A DNA stretch of 64,000 nucleotides, from contig BRKX01000011.1 in NCBI GenBank assembly GCA_026008535.1, positions 46,980,183-47,044,182 of the forward strand. Direction: 5' to 3'. Numbering within the stretch: the first letter of the stretch is position 1; the number at the start of each line of letters is the position of its first letter. The notes under the pieces are model-generated. The model worked only from the letters and a program-made list of their open reading frames with translations, was not told the origin of the DNA and made no database searches. Shown here piece after piece: positions 48,046 to 59,039 of the stretch. Source of the stretch: Perilla frutescens (lineage: Eukaryota; Streptophyta; Magnoliopsida; Lamiales; Lamiaceae). A program made the position numbers and the translations under genes.

Positions 48046-48256
48046 CTACCTAACTACAACATCTTTATCCTTCTTGCCTCTGTTCTGGAACCTTTGTATT
48101 GCAAATGCAAAAGTAGACTGTCCGAGGGGCAGAGCTAATGCAATAAGAAAAGCTTTTAGACCATTCGCCAACAGCAACGATAACAGAATAGGTGAAACCA
48201 TCCAACCATAGGATCCAAAAATCTGCATAAGCAAAGTGTTTAGCCAAGCGAATCAT
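48046..48256 (-). pseudogene. Exon-like cargo segment (membrane-protein-like) in element E
   Basis: On the minus strand a hydrophobic frame reads GSYGWMVSPILLSLLLANGL, KAFLIALALPLGQSTFAFAI and QRFQNRGKKDKD. It looks like one or two membrane helices and a basic tail, and could come from a captured host gene. It has no start or splice signals that could be joined to anything else. Source not recognised. Confidence 0.35.
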
Positions 48257-49798
48257 ACTTTTGAGTTAGCAAAATCAATGAGCAAAAGATTATAGAAAAC
48301 ACAGTCAAAATTGAGAAGAAAAGCAAAAATGATGAAATTGAGTGCCTCCATATTCAAGCAATTATGTACATCATATGATGAATATATATGCCTAAATTTC
48401 CCTACAGTATGGACTACAAGTAATCAACTTTTAGATCAAATAAAACTAATTTTGGACTCACACACATCCCATTCTAGCTGCAAAGCATAAAATAAAAGCA
48501 TCACTGTCAGCAACTAAAATCAAACACTATCATAGAATAATGCACTGCATCTCAACACATTCCAACAATAATCCATCTATACAGACTACAATGCAGGTAA
48601 AACGAACATTTATTTGTGGACTAAAGAAATAAATCACTACTCCGGCCAGAAAACGAGCAAAAACCAAGAAGATATCATCACTATGATCCAAACAAAACCA
48701 ATTACTAATAATGTCTCAAACAAAACAACACAAATGAAACTGAAAATCAGCCATTGATCATCATAAACCAGGAAAGGAATACAAAAAGCCCAAGTCGAAA
48801 GGCCAATCAATTAATGCAATGTTTGGCAACAACAATTAAAGACTTAGAGCAATACAATGATAAATGAGACTTAAAATGTAACATAGATGACCTGAAAATA
48901 AATCTAAGCATGCACATATTGTATAATATATCCACTAATTTCAGACTCTGCAACATAAATGCATCCAATACTCCTATGGATGATTCAACAATCATCAATC
49001 AAAAAAACATTCATGAATCATGCCTCCAGCACAATTCATATTTGTCTCAACAATGTGAAGTATATGGATACATCTTATCATTTACAACCTAAACGAAATA
49101 AGCTCTAGTAAAGTGCAGTATGTATTGTAGATTATGTGTTTACTTGATAGAATAATGACTTGGTGAAATTTCAAACATACAAATTTCTTAAAACTAATGG
49201 AACAGAACACTTTTCAAACTACTACAAACGACTAAAATCAAATTTCTAAATTACAAATCTGAAATCACAACATATCTCTAACCATTTTTGAAACTTCTAA
49301 TTCAACGAAAAAAATAAAATCCCTAAATTACAAAAAAAACCCTAAATAAACTTACAGTATCAACTTCAAGTCGGCGCCGGAGATGTTGACCTCGCAGAAC
49401 CGATTTAGGTTGTGACTGGAACGCCGGTGGTCGGAAAGTTGCTCACGGTGGTGGTGATCGCAAAAATTTCGCCAACAGTTGCCTCGAATGGTGCAGAAGA
49501 GAAACGATGTTGACAGTTGTGAATGGTGCAATTGTGACTAATATGGAGAATGAGTGCGGTTGTGAGGATAAACGGCGGTTACGACGGAGATTCGCCGGCA
49601 GTTTTGGGGAAGGAGAGAATCGCTGGAGAGGGAGAGGAGAGAATCGTTGGAGATGGAGCGAGAGAGAGGAAGCTGGAGGGATTCAAACACGTGTTTTTTT
49701 TTTAATATATATACCGGGTCGGGTCGGATCCGGATCGGGTCAGGGAAAATCCGTCTAACGTAAGAGACCCGTTAAACGGTCTCATACAAGTTTTTGTC

Positions 49799-50303
49799 TA
49801 TATATATATATACACACACATATTACCTATTACCTATATTCCCTTCACTACAAAAGTTATTGTACGGGCACCTAACCTAAATTGGATAACAAATTCCACC
49901 TATAATAATAGAATAAAAAAAAACCCAAACAAACTAAAAAAGAAATACTCCACGCTACATCTAGAGTAGTAAAATAATTCTAATATATAAAACCGGGCAA
50001 CACTGGTGCAAAAACTCAAAGGTGCAGAAGGAACTACAAAGATAGATCTGAAAACATTAACATGATTCAATCACAAAGGAAAAATAAACCCTTATGATCA
50101 ATCTCTCAGGATGACAAAAAGTTTCAACACAATTCATAAAATTAAAACAGAATCTTGCTTTGATAATTCTAAAATAAGGCATAACAAAAGACACAGGAAC
50201 AGAACTTGTCACACACAGAACAACATTAATGCCATCAATGATGCTTAGACGATGTGCATCAAGCCTCGATCCCTTGGTCAATAGATATTTTCTCGTAAGC
50301 CAG
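49799..50303. other. Intergenic DNA and 3' flank of the RPL10 copy
   Basis: (TA)n and (CA)n at 49799-49825, then AT-rich DNA. From about 50000 it may be the 3' UTR of the minus-strand RPL10 copy. No other gene seen. Confidence 0.45.
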
Positions 50304-51656
50304 TTACACCACCGAGGTTAAAAACGCTCTTCCTGGTTGACGATTTGCCAATGGCCCGTGACAACCCAAAAGCTGCAAAGATTTTCAAGTTACAGTAAAT
50401 AAATCAAAACATCACAAATGTATAAGAATAATAAACTCAGTTGCAATTTGACCAAACAAAGCAAACCTTGGCATTCACACCATCGGGTAAAATCCTGTTC
50501 TCTGATTTCCACCTCAGGTAATCATTCCGACTGTACTTAGTGAAACCCCTGAAATACAGAGCAAAATGTAAATCAAGGCAGGCAGTTAAAAGAACAATGT
50601 GTAAGAATTAAGAAAGTGAAACAAAGTAGTAGGAAATGTACCACTTCCGGCTAACAATGATCTTTTGACGGCCAGGGAACTTGAACTTAGCACGACGAAG
50701 GGCTTCCTGAGCATGGTGGCTGTTGCCATGTTTGCAGCGGACAGAGAGAAGCACCTGCCCAATGGCCACACGAGCACAAACTCCCTGGGGCTTGCCGAAA
50801 GCACCCCTCATACCGGTTTGGAGCCTATCAGCTCCAGCACACGACAACATCTTGTTAATACGCAACACATGGAAGGGATGTACCCTGACCCTCAAACTTG
50901 GTCATGTACTTGTTGCACGCGATACGGGCAGCTTCAAGTGCCTCACTCGACACATTCTCCTTCTCCCAACTCACCAAGTGGACACAGAATGGGAATTCAT
51001 CCACACCCTTCTTCTTCATTCCTACATCTTCGGATCAGGAACACCACGGCAGAACCGTGATTTCGGATACGGCTTGTTCTTGATTTGGCGGTAACACCTT
51101 CAAAAAAGAATCCAGCCCCTTTTAGTTATACATAACAGCCACCTCAAGAATCCAACTACCTTTAATTAATTTAAAATTCTAACACTAAATTCATATTGCA
51201 AGTTTTGGTCATCAAGAAAACATTAATAAATTGCAATCAGATTGAGAGAGCGCACACCCAGGTGGTAAGAGAATGAAAACTGAACTTTGACCAAATCATG
51301 ACTGGAATTCGTAGATAGCTATAAAGAGAAAGCATAAAACATGAAACATAAATTTTTACAATCTGTAGAGTCGATCTAATTAACTAGACATATTTCACCC
51401 TCAACCAAGAAGATTTTCGGATACTTGATTTTTAATAGCCATATACGAGCCGCCAATTCGACCGAAAACTGTACATTTTCCCAATACAAAAACAACTATA
51501 TTGCAAACTACAAAATTCTTAGTAGCTACAATTACATTATTACAAAGACAATTGAAATATAGTTGCAAGATTTCACAACTCGCATCAAATATTAATCCGA
51601 AAACATAAGCAAATGAGCAGAATTAATCGTGTTATAGAAAACTTACTTCTTCCCAT
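50304..51656 (-). pseudogene. RPL10: 60S ribosomal protein L10 (uL16) gene copy with intron structure but disrupted frame
   Basis: Minus strand: ATG at 51656 (MGR, donor GTAAGT), main exon 51097-50642, then 50548-50467 and 50372-50304 (TAA). Recognisable segments: CYRQIKNKPYPKSRFCRGVP, FPFCVHLVSWEKENVSSEAL, VRVHPFHVLRINKMLSCAGA, FKFPGRQKIIVSRKW, GFTKYSRNDYLRWKSENRIL, LLGCHGPLANRQPGRAF. uL16 sits at the 60S tRNA-binding face and takes part in late subunit maturation. Two deletions are inferred against the family: about 13 bp after the codons for PDPK (near 51034), which runs straight into ATG TAG, and about 23 bp after KYMTK (near 50908). The acceptor of the main exon also seems to have lost the codons following MGRR. 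Introns are kept, so this is not a processed copy. Assembly error is the alternative. Confidence 0.75.
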
Positions 51657-51714
51657 GGCGTGAAGAATAAGAGAATGAGGATTTTGGCGGAGAAGATGTT
51701 AATTTGTAGGAAAT

Positions 51715-51770
51715 GTTAGGTTGGGCTTAGGCATGGGCCACTATCACATTTTGTATTGGGCTACGTCAAA
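51715..51770 (-). promoter_or_regulatory. Site II cluster upstream of the RPL10 copy
   Basis: On + the text reads GGTTGGGCTTAGGCATGGGCC and later TTGGGCTACG. Three TGGGCY motifs within 50 bp, 60-110 bp upstream of the ATG of the minus-strand gene, fit the TCP-bound site II elements of ribosomal protein genes. The promoter appears intact although the coding part is not. Confidence 0.6.
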
Positions 51771-52400
51771 TATTTGTGCTATAAATACCCAGAATCTGGC
51801 CGGTTAACTTAAATAAAATGCTGGTTTGATGGGAAAAGAAAACCGATATTAAAATCTAAACTCATATTATATAACAATAATATACAATACTTAATTCAAT
51901 TGTAATTCATAATAAATTATACTGTATTATATTACATGGGATGATGGGAACGAATTCATCTTCTTCCCACAAGTAAAATCTTATTCCATTCATTCCATCT
52001 TCCCCGGAGTTCCGGCAACTTTTTTTTTGTAGTTTTCATCCAATCCAGTTGGTGCACTAAAAACTCTCCTAGAATAATTACACACAAACAAAAATACTAA
52101 AACGAATCCACAAGAACTAACTGCCTATTCCAGAATCATTAACATATATTATGTTCCAATATTGATTTTTTTTTTCATAAAATCCAACTCAGAATTCCAT
52201 AAACATTTAATGAATTTTTCCCATCGCACTACTATAATTTTAGTGCTTTTCTTATTATATTTTGATGTTATGTTTTATTTTTAGTGCTTTTCTTGTTGTA
52301 TTTTGGTGTTAAAACATTAAAATTACACTGACAAAGACGTTCACACGTTCTCATACCAAGCCTAATCCCTATTATAACCAACTTATATATATATATATAT
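51771..52400. other. AT-rich intergenic DNA
   Basis: No gene seen. A direct phrase repeat TTTTAGTGCTTTTCTT..TATTTTG.TGTTA occurs at 52238-52270 and 52279-52312. A (TA)n tract ends at 52400, bordering element F. Confidence 0.45.
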
Positions 52401-53590
52401 AGAGGAAGGGTTATATAAAAACACTCCCTAATGTGACAAATGAGACTACATCTAAAACCACACAATTCTCAAAAATCAAAGGCCCATATTTAATGAAAAA
52501 TGCGGTGGCAATTCTGTAATATTTGAAAAAAAATTCGCGCGGGGGTATTAACGTAATTTGGTAATTCTTATAAAAATCGTGGAGGATTTGATAACAGATT
52601 GTCATGCTAACGAAGTATTATCATCATGCTAATGAAGCATTATAGTTATGTTAATTAAAGTTTTCAAATATTGTTAGCGAAAAATATATTCTAAAAATTA
52701 ATTATAAACCGAATTTGACTTAATAAACCCTAATTAAATGGAAAAAATCATAATTGGATGAAATAAATCTAATTAAATGAAATAAACATTGACCGGATGT
52801 GGTAAACTCTAAATGAGTTTGAACAAATCATAATAATAATACATTTGTACTACGTTAGTATTATAGTTTTGCTTCATCAGCATTGTGAATACACTATGTT
52901 GGCATATGACAAATACTATGTCACATAAATCATAATTGGATGAGATAAACCATAATAATCAATTAGGAACTATAAACGAAAAATAAAATAAAAAAATAAT
53001 CATAATTGGATGGAATAAACCATAATTGAGATGAAATAAACCATAATTGAGATTGAATAAACCCTAATAAATTTGTGCTACGCTAGCATTATGAGAATTC
53101 TTTGTTAGCACAACGAATACATTATGTTAGCATATGACAAATGCTTCGTTAGCATACGTTATCATATGGTATCATAATGCTGACGAAGAATTATTATATG
53201 CTAACGAAAGCATTTACAACTTGGACACACGTAAAAAATTATCTTTTTTTTTATTTTTCGTTCATATTTTTCATCTAAACATAGCCTTTCGACATTTTAA
53301 ATGAAAGAGCACGAGAGAGCTGTAATTTGATATATATTTTGTGTGCATTGGATTGAAACACAAGCAAGTTATGGTCGTCTAAAGTTTTTTTTTTTAATTG
53401 CTGACATTATCATTTTGAATAGGTTTGAACGAAAATAGTCATCCTTCCTTTATTTTTTGCCCTATTATTTATGAAATTACCACCTTAAATCTCAACCATT
53501 AGGTTATTAAAATAGTCATTAAATTGAATGGTGTAAGATGAGGTCTCATTTCTCACACCAGAAAAATAGTCTCATTTGATCCATCCCATA
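52401..53590. mobile_element. Element F: probable 1.2 kb (TA)n-flanked TIR element
   Basis: Left end: AGGGTTATATAAAAACACTC then AATGTGACAAATGAGACTAC. Complement of the right end: GATCAAATGAGACTATTTTT then GGTGTGAGAAATGAGACCTC. These are imperfect inverted repeats. The left touches (TA)n and the right touches a (CG)n/(TG)n run (53590-53610). The interior consists of two words, ATAATTGGATGAAATAAACC and ATGCTAACGAAGCATTAT, and has no coding frame. Confidence 0.5.
52600..53215. repeat. GCTAACGAAGCATTA and CATAATTGGATGAAATAAA word arrays
   Basis: ATGCTAACGAAG-type words at about 52604-52640 and 53075-53210 (both orientations, for example CTTCGTTAGCATA) flank a middle zone of CATAATTGGATGAAATAAAC words (52750-53060). 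Confidence 0.6.
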
Positions 53591-53610
53591 CGCGCGCGCG
53601 CGTGTGTGAT

Positions 53611-55170
53611 TAGAAAGGAAAAGGCAGAGAAACAGAAATGTTAATGCCTTTGGAGGAAGGGAAATGAAAAGGTAACAAAAATAATTAGGATTAGTTAGAC
53701 GATCATAATAAATATCAAGTGTGCGCATCCTAATATATTGTCATTAATTAATCGTATGTAAATATTGAGTTATGACATCACACTATTATATAATCCACGT
53801 TATAATATATTTTCAATAATTTCATAATATTAAGTTGTTAGATCATACTATATTGTAAAATAATACCAATTTATAATATTTAATTATGACATCGCTACGA
53901 TATATTAAACAACAATAATATGTAATATTAAGTAATTTGTGAAACCACACTATAATTTATAAATCAGTAATTTAAAATTATTAATATTAGGCTTGTCACC
54001 ATACAAATAGTCTATGAATCAATAATAATCCATAATAGTAAATTATGTCACTATACTGTAGTGTTATGTCAATAATTTATAATATTAAATTGTATTAGCA
54101 TACTGTATTACATAAGTACAAAATCAATAATATTAAATCCTAACACTATACTATACTATACTATACTATATGCACAAAAAATAGTCCATAATAGTTAGTT
54201 GTGGCACTATAATTTATAATATTAAGTTGTGACATTATACTAAGACTTGAAATTTAATAATAGTTAATTAATATTAAGTCTGATATCATATTCTAGTAAA
54301 TCCGATAATTAATATGATATTTACATATTTTTTAAATAAATATTAAACACATTTCAAAAACTATGCTTGCCATCTATTTATGTTTTGATTTGTTTTTTCT
54401 TTTTCTTTTTCATTTACACAAATATAATAGATATGTTTTAAAAATATCTTTGATTTTTAAGATATATATTTCAAATGTATATAATTTCTTACATCTTATC
54501 GCACACAATAAGGATATATTTGTGTATGGAAGAATAAATTAGTTTCTATTAGTTGATAGATTATGTCTTAAATTGGTTGATATAATTTCCTTGGAAATTA
54601 TAATTCCTAATTAATGTGGAGAGACAAATTTCAAAATTTGAATTTTGAAATTAATCCCAACCAATATATCTCTATAATAAGTGGGAAGGGTATTTATCTA
54701 ATTCACAATAAAGCCCTGACCATTACTTCAAAGTTATTAATTAATTTTCTCTAGTAATTAATCTGGACTTTTAGAATTACCCATTTTCTAAATTCAATAT
54801 CTCATCTCATTAATTTGTAAACTAGGTTCGATAGTATGCAAATATAATGGAACGATTAGGGCTATATTTTCTAAATTCAATATCCCATATCATTTCAACA
54901 CTTTTTTTATATCATCACCATTTTTATTTTTATTTTTGTGCGACGTGAACTCGAATAAACTAGCAAATTAGCGGCTTAATTGGTTGATCCCCACCCACCC
55001 CATCCCATATTTAGGCAAGTTGAATGACACTAAAATTACAAACTGTTTTTAGTCTTATTGTTTTAAAGTTCGTATTAAATTTGAAATTATGAACATAGTT
55101 TACAATTTTAAAAGTGTTTAACCATTCAAATAATGGATATAAGTAAAGAAACGTGAACAAAGTTTATGAT
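53611..55170. other. AT-rich low-complexity intergenic DNA
   Basis: No gene seen. From 53740 to 54300 a degenerate repeat of ATAATATTAAGTTGTGACATCA and CACTATA words is present, with (CTATA)n at 54148-54170. The remainder is anonymous. Confidence 0.5.
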
Positions 55171-55174
55171 TTTT

Positions 55175-55943
55175 AGCTTCCAGTTTGATTTGGTTGATAT
55201 GATAGACAAGATTGATTGAATAAAGTAGGATTGTAATATTGGGATAAAAATAATTATGTATTTGGATTGTTTGATTGTAATTTTAATGATTTATGAAAAA
55301 TTATTAATATTGTGTTTCGATTGAAAAAACTATGATTAAAATATAAGAGAAGACATAAATTGCCATCCATATAATATTTTTATTGATAATTGTTAAAGAT
55401 GCATTTACTCGGATGAGGATAATTGGGTAATTTCAACTTTCACTAATGATGGCATGAAAATAATCACTTTCACTAATGATGGCATGAAAATAATCGTCCC
55501 AGTGAATGTGTTGGTTTGAGTGTTTATAGTTGATAAGATTGGATAGATAATTTTAGCCGGGCTTATCAAATATTTACTTCATATGATAAAAGCCCGTGAT
55601 AGAATATGGATATGCATGATATAACTCATTTGAGTAATAAATCATCACTCCAATATTACGGTGATTATTTTGACCCTCTTGATTAAAGTTTAAATCACAC
55701 AACTATCCGTTTTCAACTTTAATAATTATCAATGTAAATTTTATATATTATAGGGTAATTTATGTATTATTCTACATTTTAATCATAATCATTCACTCCA
55801 AACAAAATATCGTTACTATATCCTAAATCATTAAAATCACAATTAGACAATCCAAACACATGATTATTTTTGTCTGAACAATGTAATGCTAATATATCAA
55901 ATCAATCTTGTTTATTTCATCTATCGAACCAAACAGAACCTCA
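55175..55943. mobile_element. Degraded TIR element, about 770 bp
   Basis: The left arm contains GATTTGGTTGATATGATAGA, CAAGATTGATT, ATTATGTATTTGGATTGTTT and GATTGTAATTTTAATGATTT. The complement of the right arm has TTTGGTTCGATAGATGAAAT, CAAGATTGATT, CATGTGTTTGGATTGTCTAA and GTGATTTTAATGATTTAGG. Arms are about 130 bp. A second, similar GGTTTGAGTGTTTATAGTTG phrase lies inside (55511), suggesting nesting. No target duplication was identified. Confidence 0.55.
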
Positions 55944-57388
55944 ACAGGTGATAACTTGTCACTCAAATGAGTGATACTATCCCGGCCACATCGAGCTGAT
56001 AATCCTTTATCACATGAACTAGATACTTGATAAGCCGGAATAAAATCTATACATAATTACATATATTAAGGCAAAATCATGAAGGACAAAATGTAAAATT
56101 TTTCTATACATATATCAAGGCAAAATCGTGAAGGATAAAATGTCATAAAAAAATGTTCGCCAAAGATTTACATTAAATTTTGATTTATACCAATATTTTT
56201 TCAAAAGATGTATTGGGTGCAACTTGTGTTTTTCAAAAATATCGCTATCACACCAAATATCGCAACTTGTGTTTTACGGATATATCACAATATATGTTGA
56301 TATTGCAGAAAATTGAAAAAATGACGGAAACTATATTAAAATCTCAGAAATTTAACAATAATTTTTAGGATTATTATAACATATTATTATGCACGTATTC
56401 TACTCAAAATTTTGATAGAATTGTATTTTGAAAACAAATATATGAATAACAGATTATATAAATATTGTCCGAGACAATACATTTGACAAAATAATACATA
56501 ATATAATATAAAATAACTAAAATAAATATTATAAAGTGCAATTAATACCAAAATGAGAATCTATGATGTTCAAATATAGTTGATTGAACGTCATCTTGTT
56601 TCAAATAATATTGGTACCAACTCATCACATTAGAGTAATTCTAGATATAATTATGCACATGCGCTTGATATGTTTTTTGATTTCTTCCAACTACTTCACT
56701 ATGGATTAAATAATGTCTACTGACCAATTATTTTGTTGATGCACATTTTGACCTCTATGAACATTTTGAGTAGTTCAATCAAATTTTGAATTCTCATACT
56801 GTAATTAATTTAGAAAAGGACAAAAATCTCAAATCAAGAAAGTAGCAAGTTCTCTAACATTATTTTACATCGGAATAAATGATTGCTATCAAACACTAAT
56901 TAATTAGTAACAATATTAGGATTATCATATGATATTATATTTCTCTGTTCCGTCCTTTTAGGATTTTAATTTATTTTTGAATAAATATAGACGCTAAGAA
57001 TTCTCATATGTTTTGTCTTATTATTATTTTGTTATTTTTCAAGTCCAACAATGAATATAATTAATCAAATTAATTGAAAATCATTAGAAAAACAAATGAA
57101 TTTATAACTAAATTACAACTTTACAACTAAAAGTAAAATATTTCATAAGATATAATTACACATTAACTCATACAAAATACGCACCAATTTATAAATAAAA
57201 GAAAATTACAAATTTGCATAGCCAATATATTATAGAAATATAAATAAATATCGCGATATATGGCGATATTTCGCCAATATCCGGAAAATAATACATTCTT
57301 TCTCATATCCGTATTGCAATGTCAAAATTTATGATATGTCCGCGATATGTCGTGATATTTTCATCATTGCCCAACCCTCACCATTGAC
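55944..57388. other. AT-rich intergenic DNA
   Basis: No gene seen. A 50-bp phrase (ATATATTAAGGCAAAATCAT, GAAGGACAAAATGT) is duplicated at 56061 and 56106. GCGATAT-type words occur at 56190-56300 and 57245-57360. The rest is anonymous. Confidence 0.45.
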
Positions 57389-58042
57389 TAGGGGTGCACA
57401 TAAATGTGTTTAGGCCGACCAAACCGGCTAACCCAAATTGAATTTAGACCGCATAACCCATTATATTATAAACCGAAATTGTTTCAGCTCATACATCATG
57501 TAGACCAATCTTAATGTGTTGGCTCACGGGTTCAAGGGTGTTGACCCAAACCAACCCAAATCAAACCGTGTACTTTATTCAATTATATACATACACACAC
57601 ACATATACATATATATATATATATATTAAATGTATATAGTTATATATAATTTTGTATTTATGATATTATTCCGACCAATCGATATGCATTTATTTCACTA
57701 TCTTAATTCTCAAACACTAAAAAACTTTAAATAGATAGGAACACATTTTTACTTTCTTCTCAACATAGGGTAATCTAGCTGCTTTCTTTTTTACCACAAG
57801 TCGATAACCTTCACTATAGTTTACAATAAATTAATGAGTTTATATTGGAATTAATTATTCACTTTCAACCCGATAAGCCCAACCCAACCCAACCCAACCC
57901 AACCCTAATATTGTCATGAGTATTAGGGTTGGTTTGTGCAATGAAAAAAAGATTAATGATTTAGAATTTTTTAAACCGTAGTCAATGAATTGACCTATTT
58001 AAATACCTTTAATCCCGCCAACCCAATTCGTGTGCACCCCTA
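57389..58042. mobile_element. Non-autonomous hAT-like element, 654 bp
   Basis: TIR TAGGGGTGCACA at the left and TGTGCACCCCTA at the right. Flanking 8-mers CCATTGAC (57381-57388) and CCATTAAC (58043-58050) match at 7 of 8 positions, as expected of a hAT target duplication. The interior has ACCCAA-rich words, including (CCCAA)n at 57879-57903, and no coding frame. Confidence 0.8.
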
Positions 58043-58139
58043 CCATTAACCATGTACTTTAGCTCATGCAGGTTCGAATATTCTTACCTACAAAGTTGAA
58101 CTTTCATTCATTTTCATTTAATGCTTCATTTTTTTTAAG

Positions 58140-58440
58140 TTCTGTTTTTCTAGTCAGTCCCAAATTATCCTCATTTTTATTTTGTTTTAACATTTCCATT
58201 TTCGTTTAATGCTTCATTTTTTTGTTTTGACACTGTGTTCTTTTTGTCAGTCCCAAATTATCCTCATTCTTATTTTGTTTTAATATTCTGATTTTTTTAG
58301 TAAGTCCCAAATTATCCTCAAATTTATTTTTATTTAAACGTTTTGATTTTTCTGAGTAAGTTCCAAATTATCCTCCTAATTATTTATTTATTTAATTTTT
58401 AATGTTCTAATTTTCTTTTAGTAAGTCTTAAATTTCCCTC
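58140..58440. repeat. AGTCCCAAATTATCCTC tandem repeat
   Basis: Five decaying copies of AGTCCCAAATTATCCTCATT followed by TTATTTTGTTTTAA and a GATTTTT spacer, at about 58156, 58250, 58304, 58360 and 58420, with spacing from 94 down to about 55 bp. Confidence 0.75.
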
Positions 58441-58578
58441 TGAAAAAAAACCTTGCCTAATATAATTCATTTTGTGTGAGTGATGTGATGAACAATATTT
58501 TGTGTACGCGCAATGAATTCTTCTGCACGAGATATCATTGTCAAAGGTCTCAAGTTCGAGATATTTCGTGTACTCCTT

Positions 58579-59039
58579 GGGGATGTCCTAGTGGTGGAGT
58601 GGTGATATCTTGAGGCCAAAAGTCTCAAGTTCGAATCTTACCAACACCACTAGGTGTGAACCTGTCACACCTGACTTGCCAAGTGTGGTAAGTTCGAATC
58701 CCACCAACACCACTAGGTGTGAACCTGTCACACCTGGCTTGCCAAGTGTGGTTAGTGTGAACCTGTCACACCTGACTTGCCAAGTGTGGTTTACCTCCTC
58801 TGTGTGGTTTGCAGGCTATTACACTTGCCAAATATGGTTTAACTCCTCTGTGTAGTTTGCAGGCTATTACACAAGGACGGAGTTTACCCAGTGCGCGCCG
58901 GTTTGCAGGCTATTACACTTGCCAAGTGTGATTTACCTCATCTCCTCTGTGTAGTTTGCAGGCTATTACACAGGGACGAAGTTTACCCAGTGCGCACCTC
59001 GGTAGCAGCTGCGGGTTACATTCGATAACAAAAAAAAAA
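58579..59039 (+). mobile_element. AU-SINE-like tRNA-derived SINE with internal duplications
   Basis: GGGGATGTCCTAGTGGTGGAGTGG has an A-box-like element and CTCAAGTTCGAATCTTA a B box, as in tRNA-derived promoters. The 3' part GTTTACCCAGTGCGCACCTC then GGTAGCAGCTGCGGGTTACA resembles the conserved end of AU SINEs and is followed by an oligo-A run. Inside, a block with CACCACTAGGTGTGAACCTG and TCACACCTGACTTGCCAAGT is present about 2.5 times, and GTTTGCAGGCTATTACAC with GACGRAGTTTACCCAGTGCG about twice. It is therefore longer than a standard SINE. Confidence 0.7.

Larger units (their letters stand above)
45726..49798. mobile_element. Element E: 4.07 kb (TA)n-flanked MULE-like element with exon-like cargo
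   Basis: Equal-register inverted ends: GAGACCGTCTAACGGGTCTC and TTACGTTAGACGGATT on the left match the complement of 49740-49790, and both continue into GACCCGACCCG-rich DNA. (TA)n borders both ends. Inside are leader-like GC-rich DNA with a donor (to 46083, CAACAG|GTATGTG), a GTAATACTTCTATG word zone with a 140-bp duplication, an exon-like segment (46910-47128), an AGTATCACTAA array (47440-48020), a second exon-like segment on - (48046-48256) and GC-rich DNA at 49340-49690. No transposase was found. Confidence 0.8.

Noticed and set aside
50608..51094. Plus-strand open frames of 123-131 codons
   Set aside because: They are antisense shadows of the RPL10 copy on the minus strand.
56940..57000. 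Stowaway-like end (CTCTGTTCCGTCCTTTTAGG)
   Set aside because: Only one end is visible and no inverted partner or TA duplication was found.
58585..58640. Functional tRNA gene
   Set aside because: A and B box-like motifs are present but the cloverleaf cannot be formed and the sequence continues into an AU-SINE-like body with an oligo-A end.
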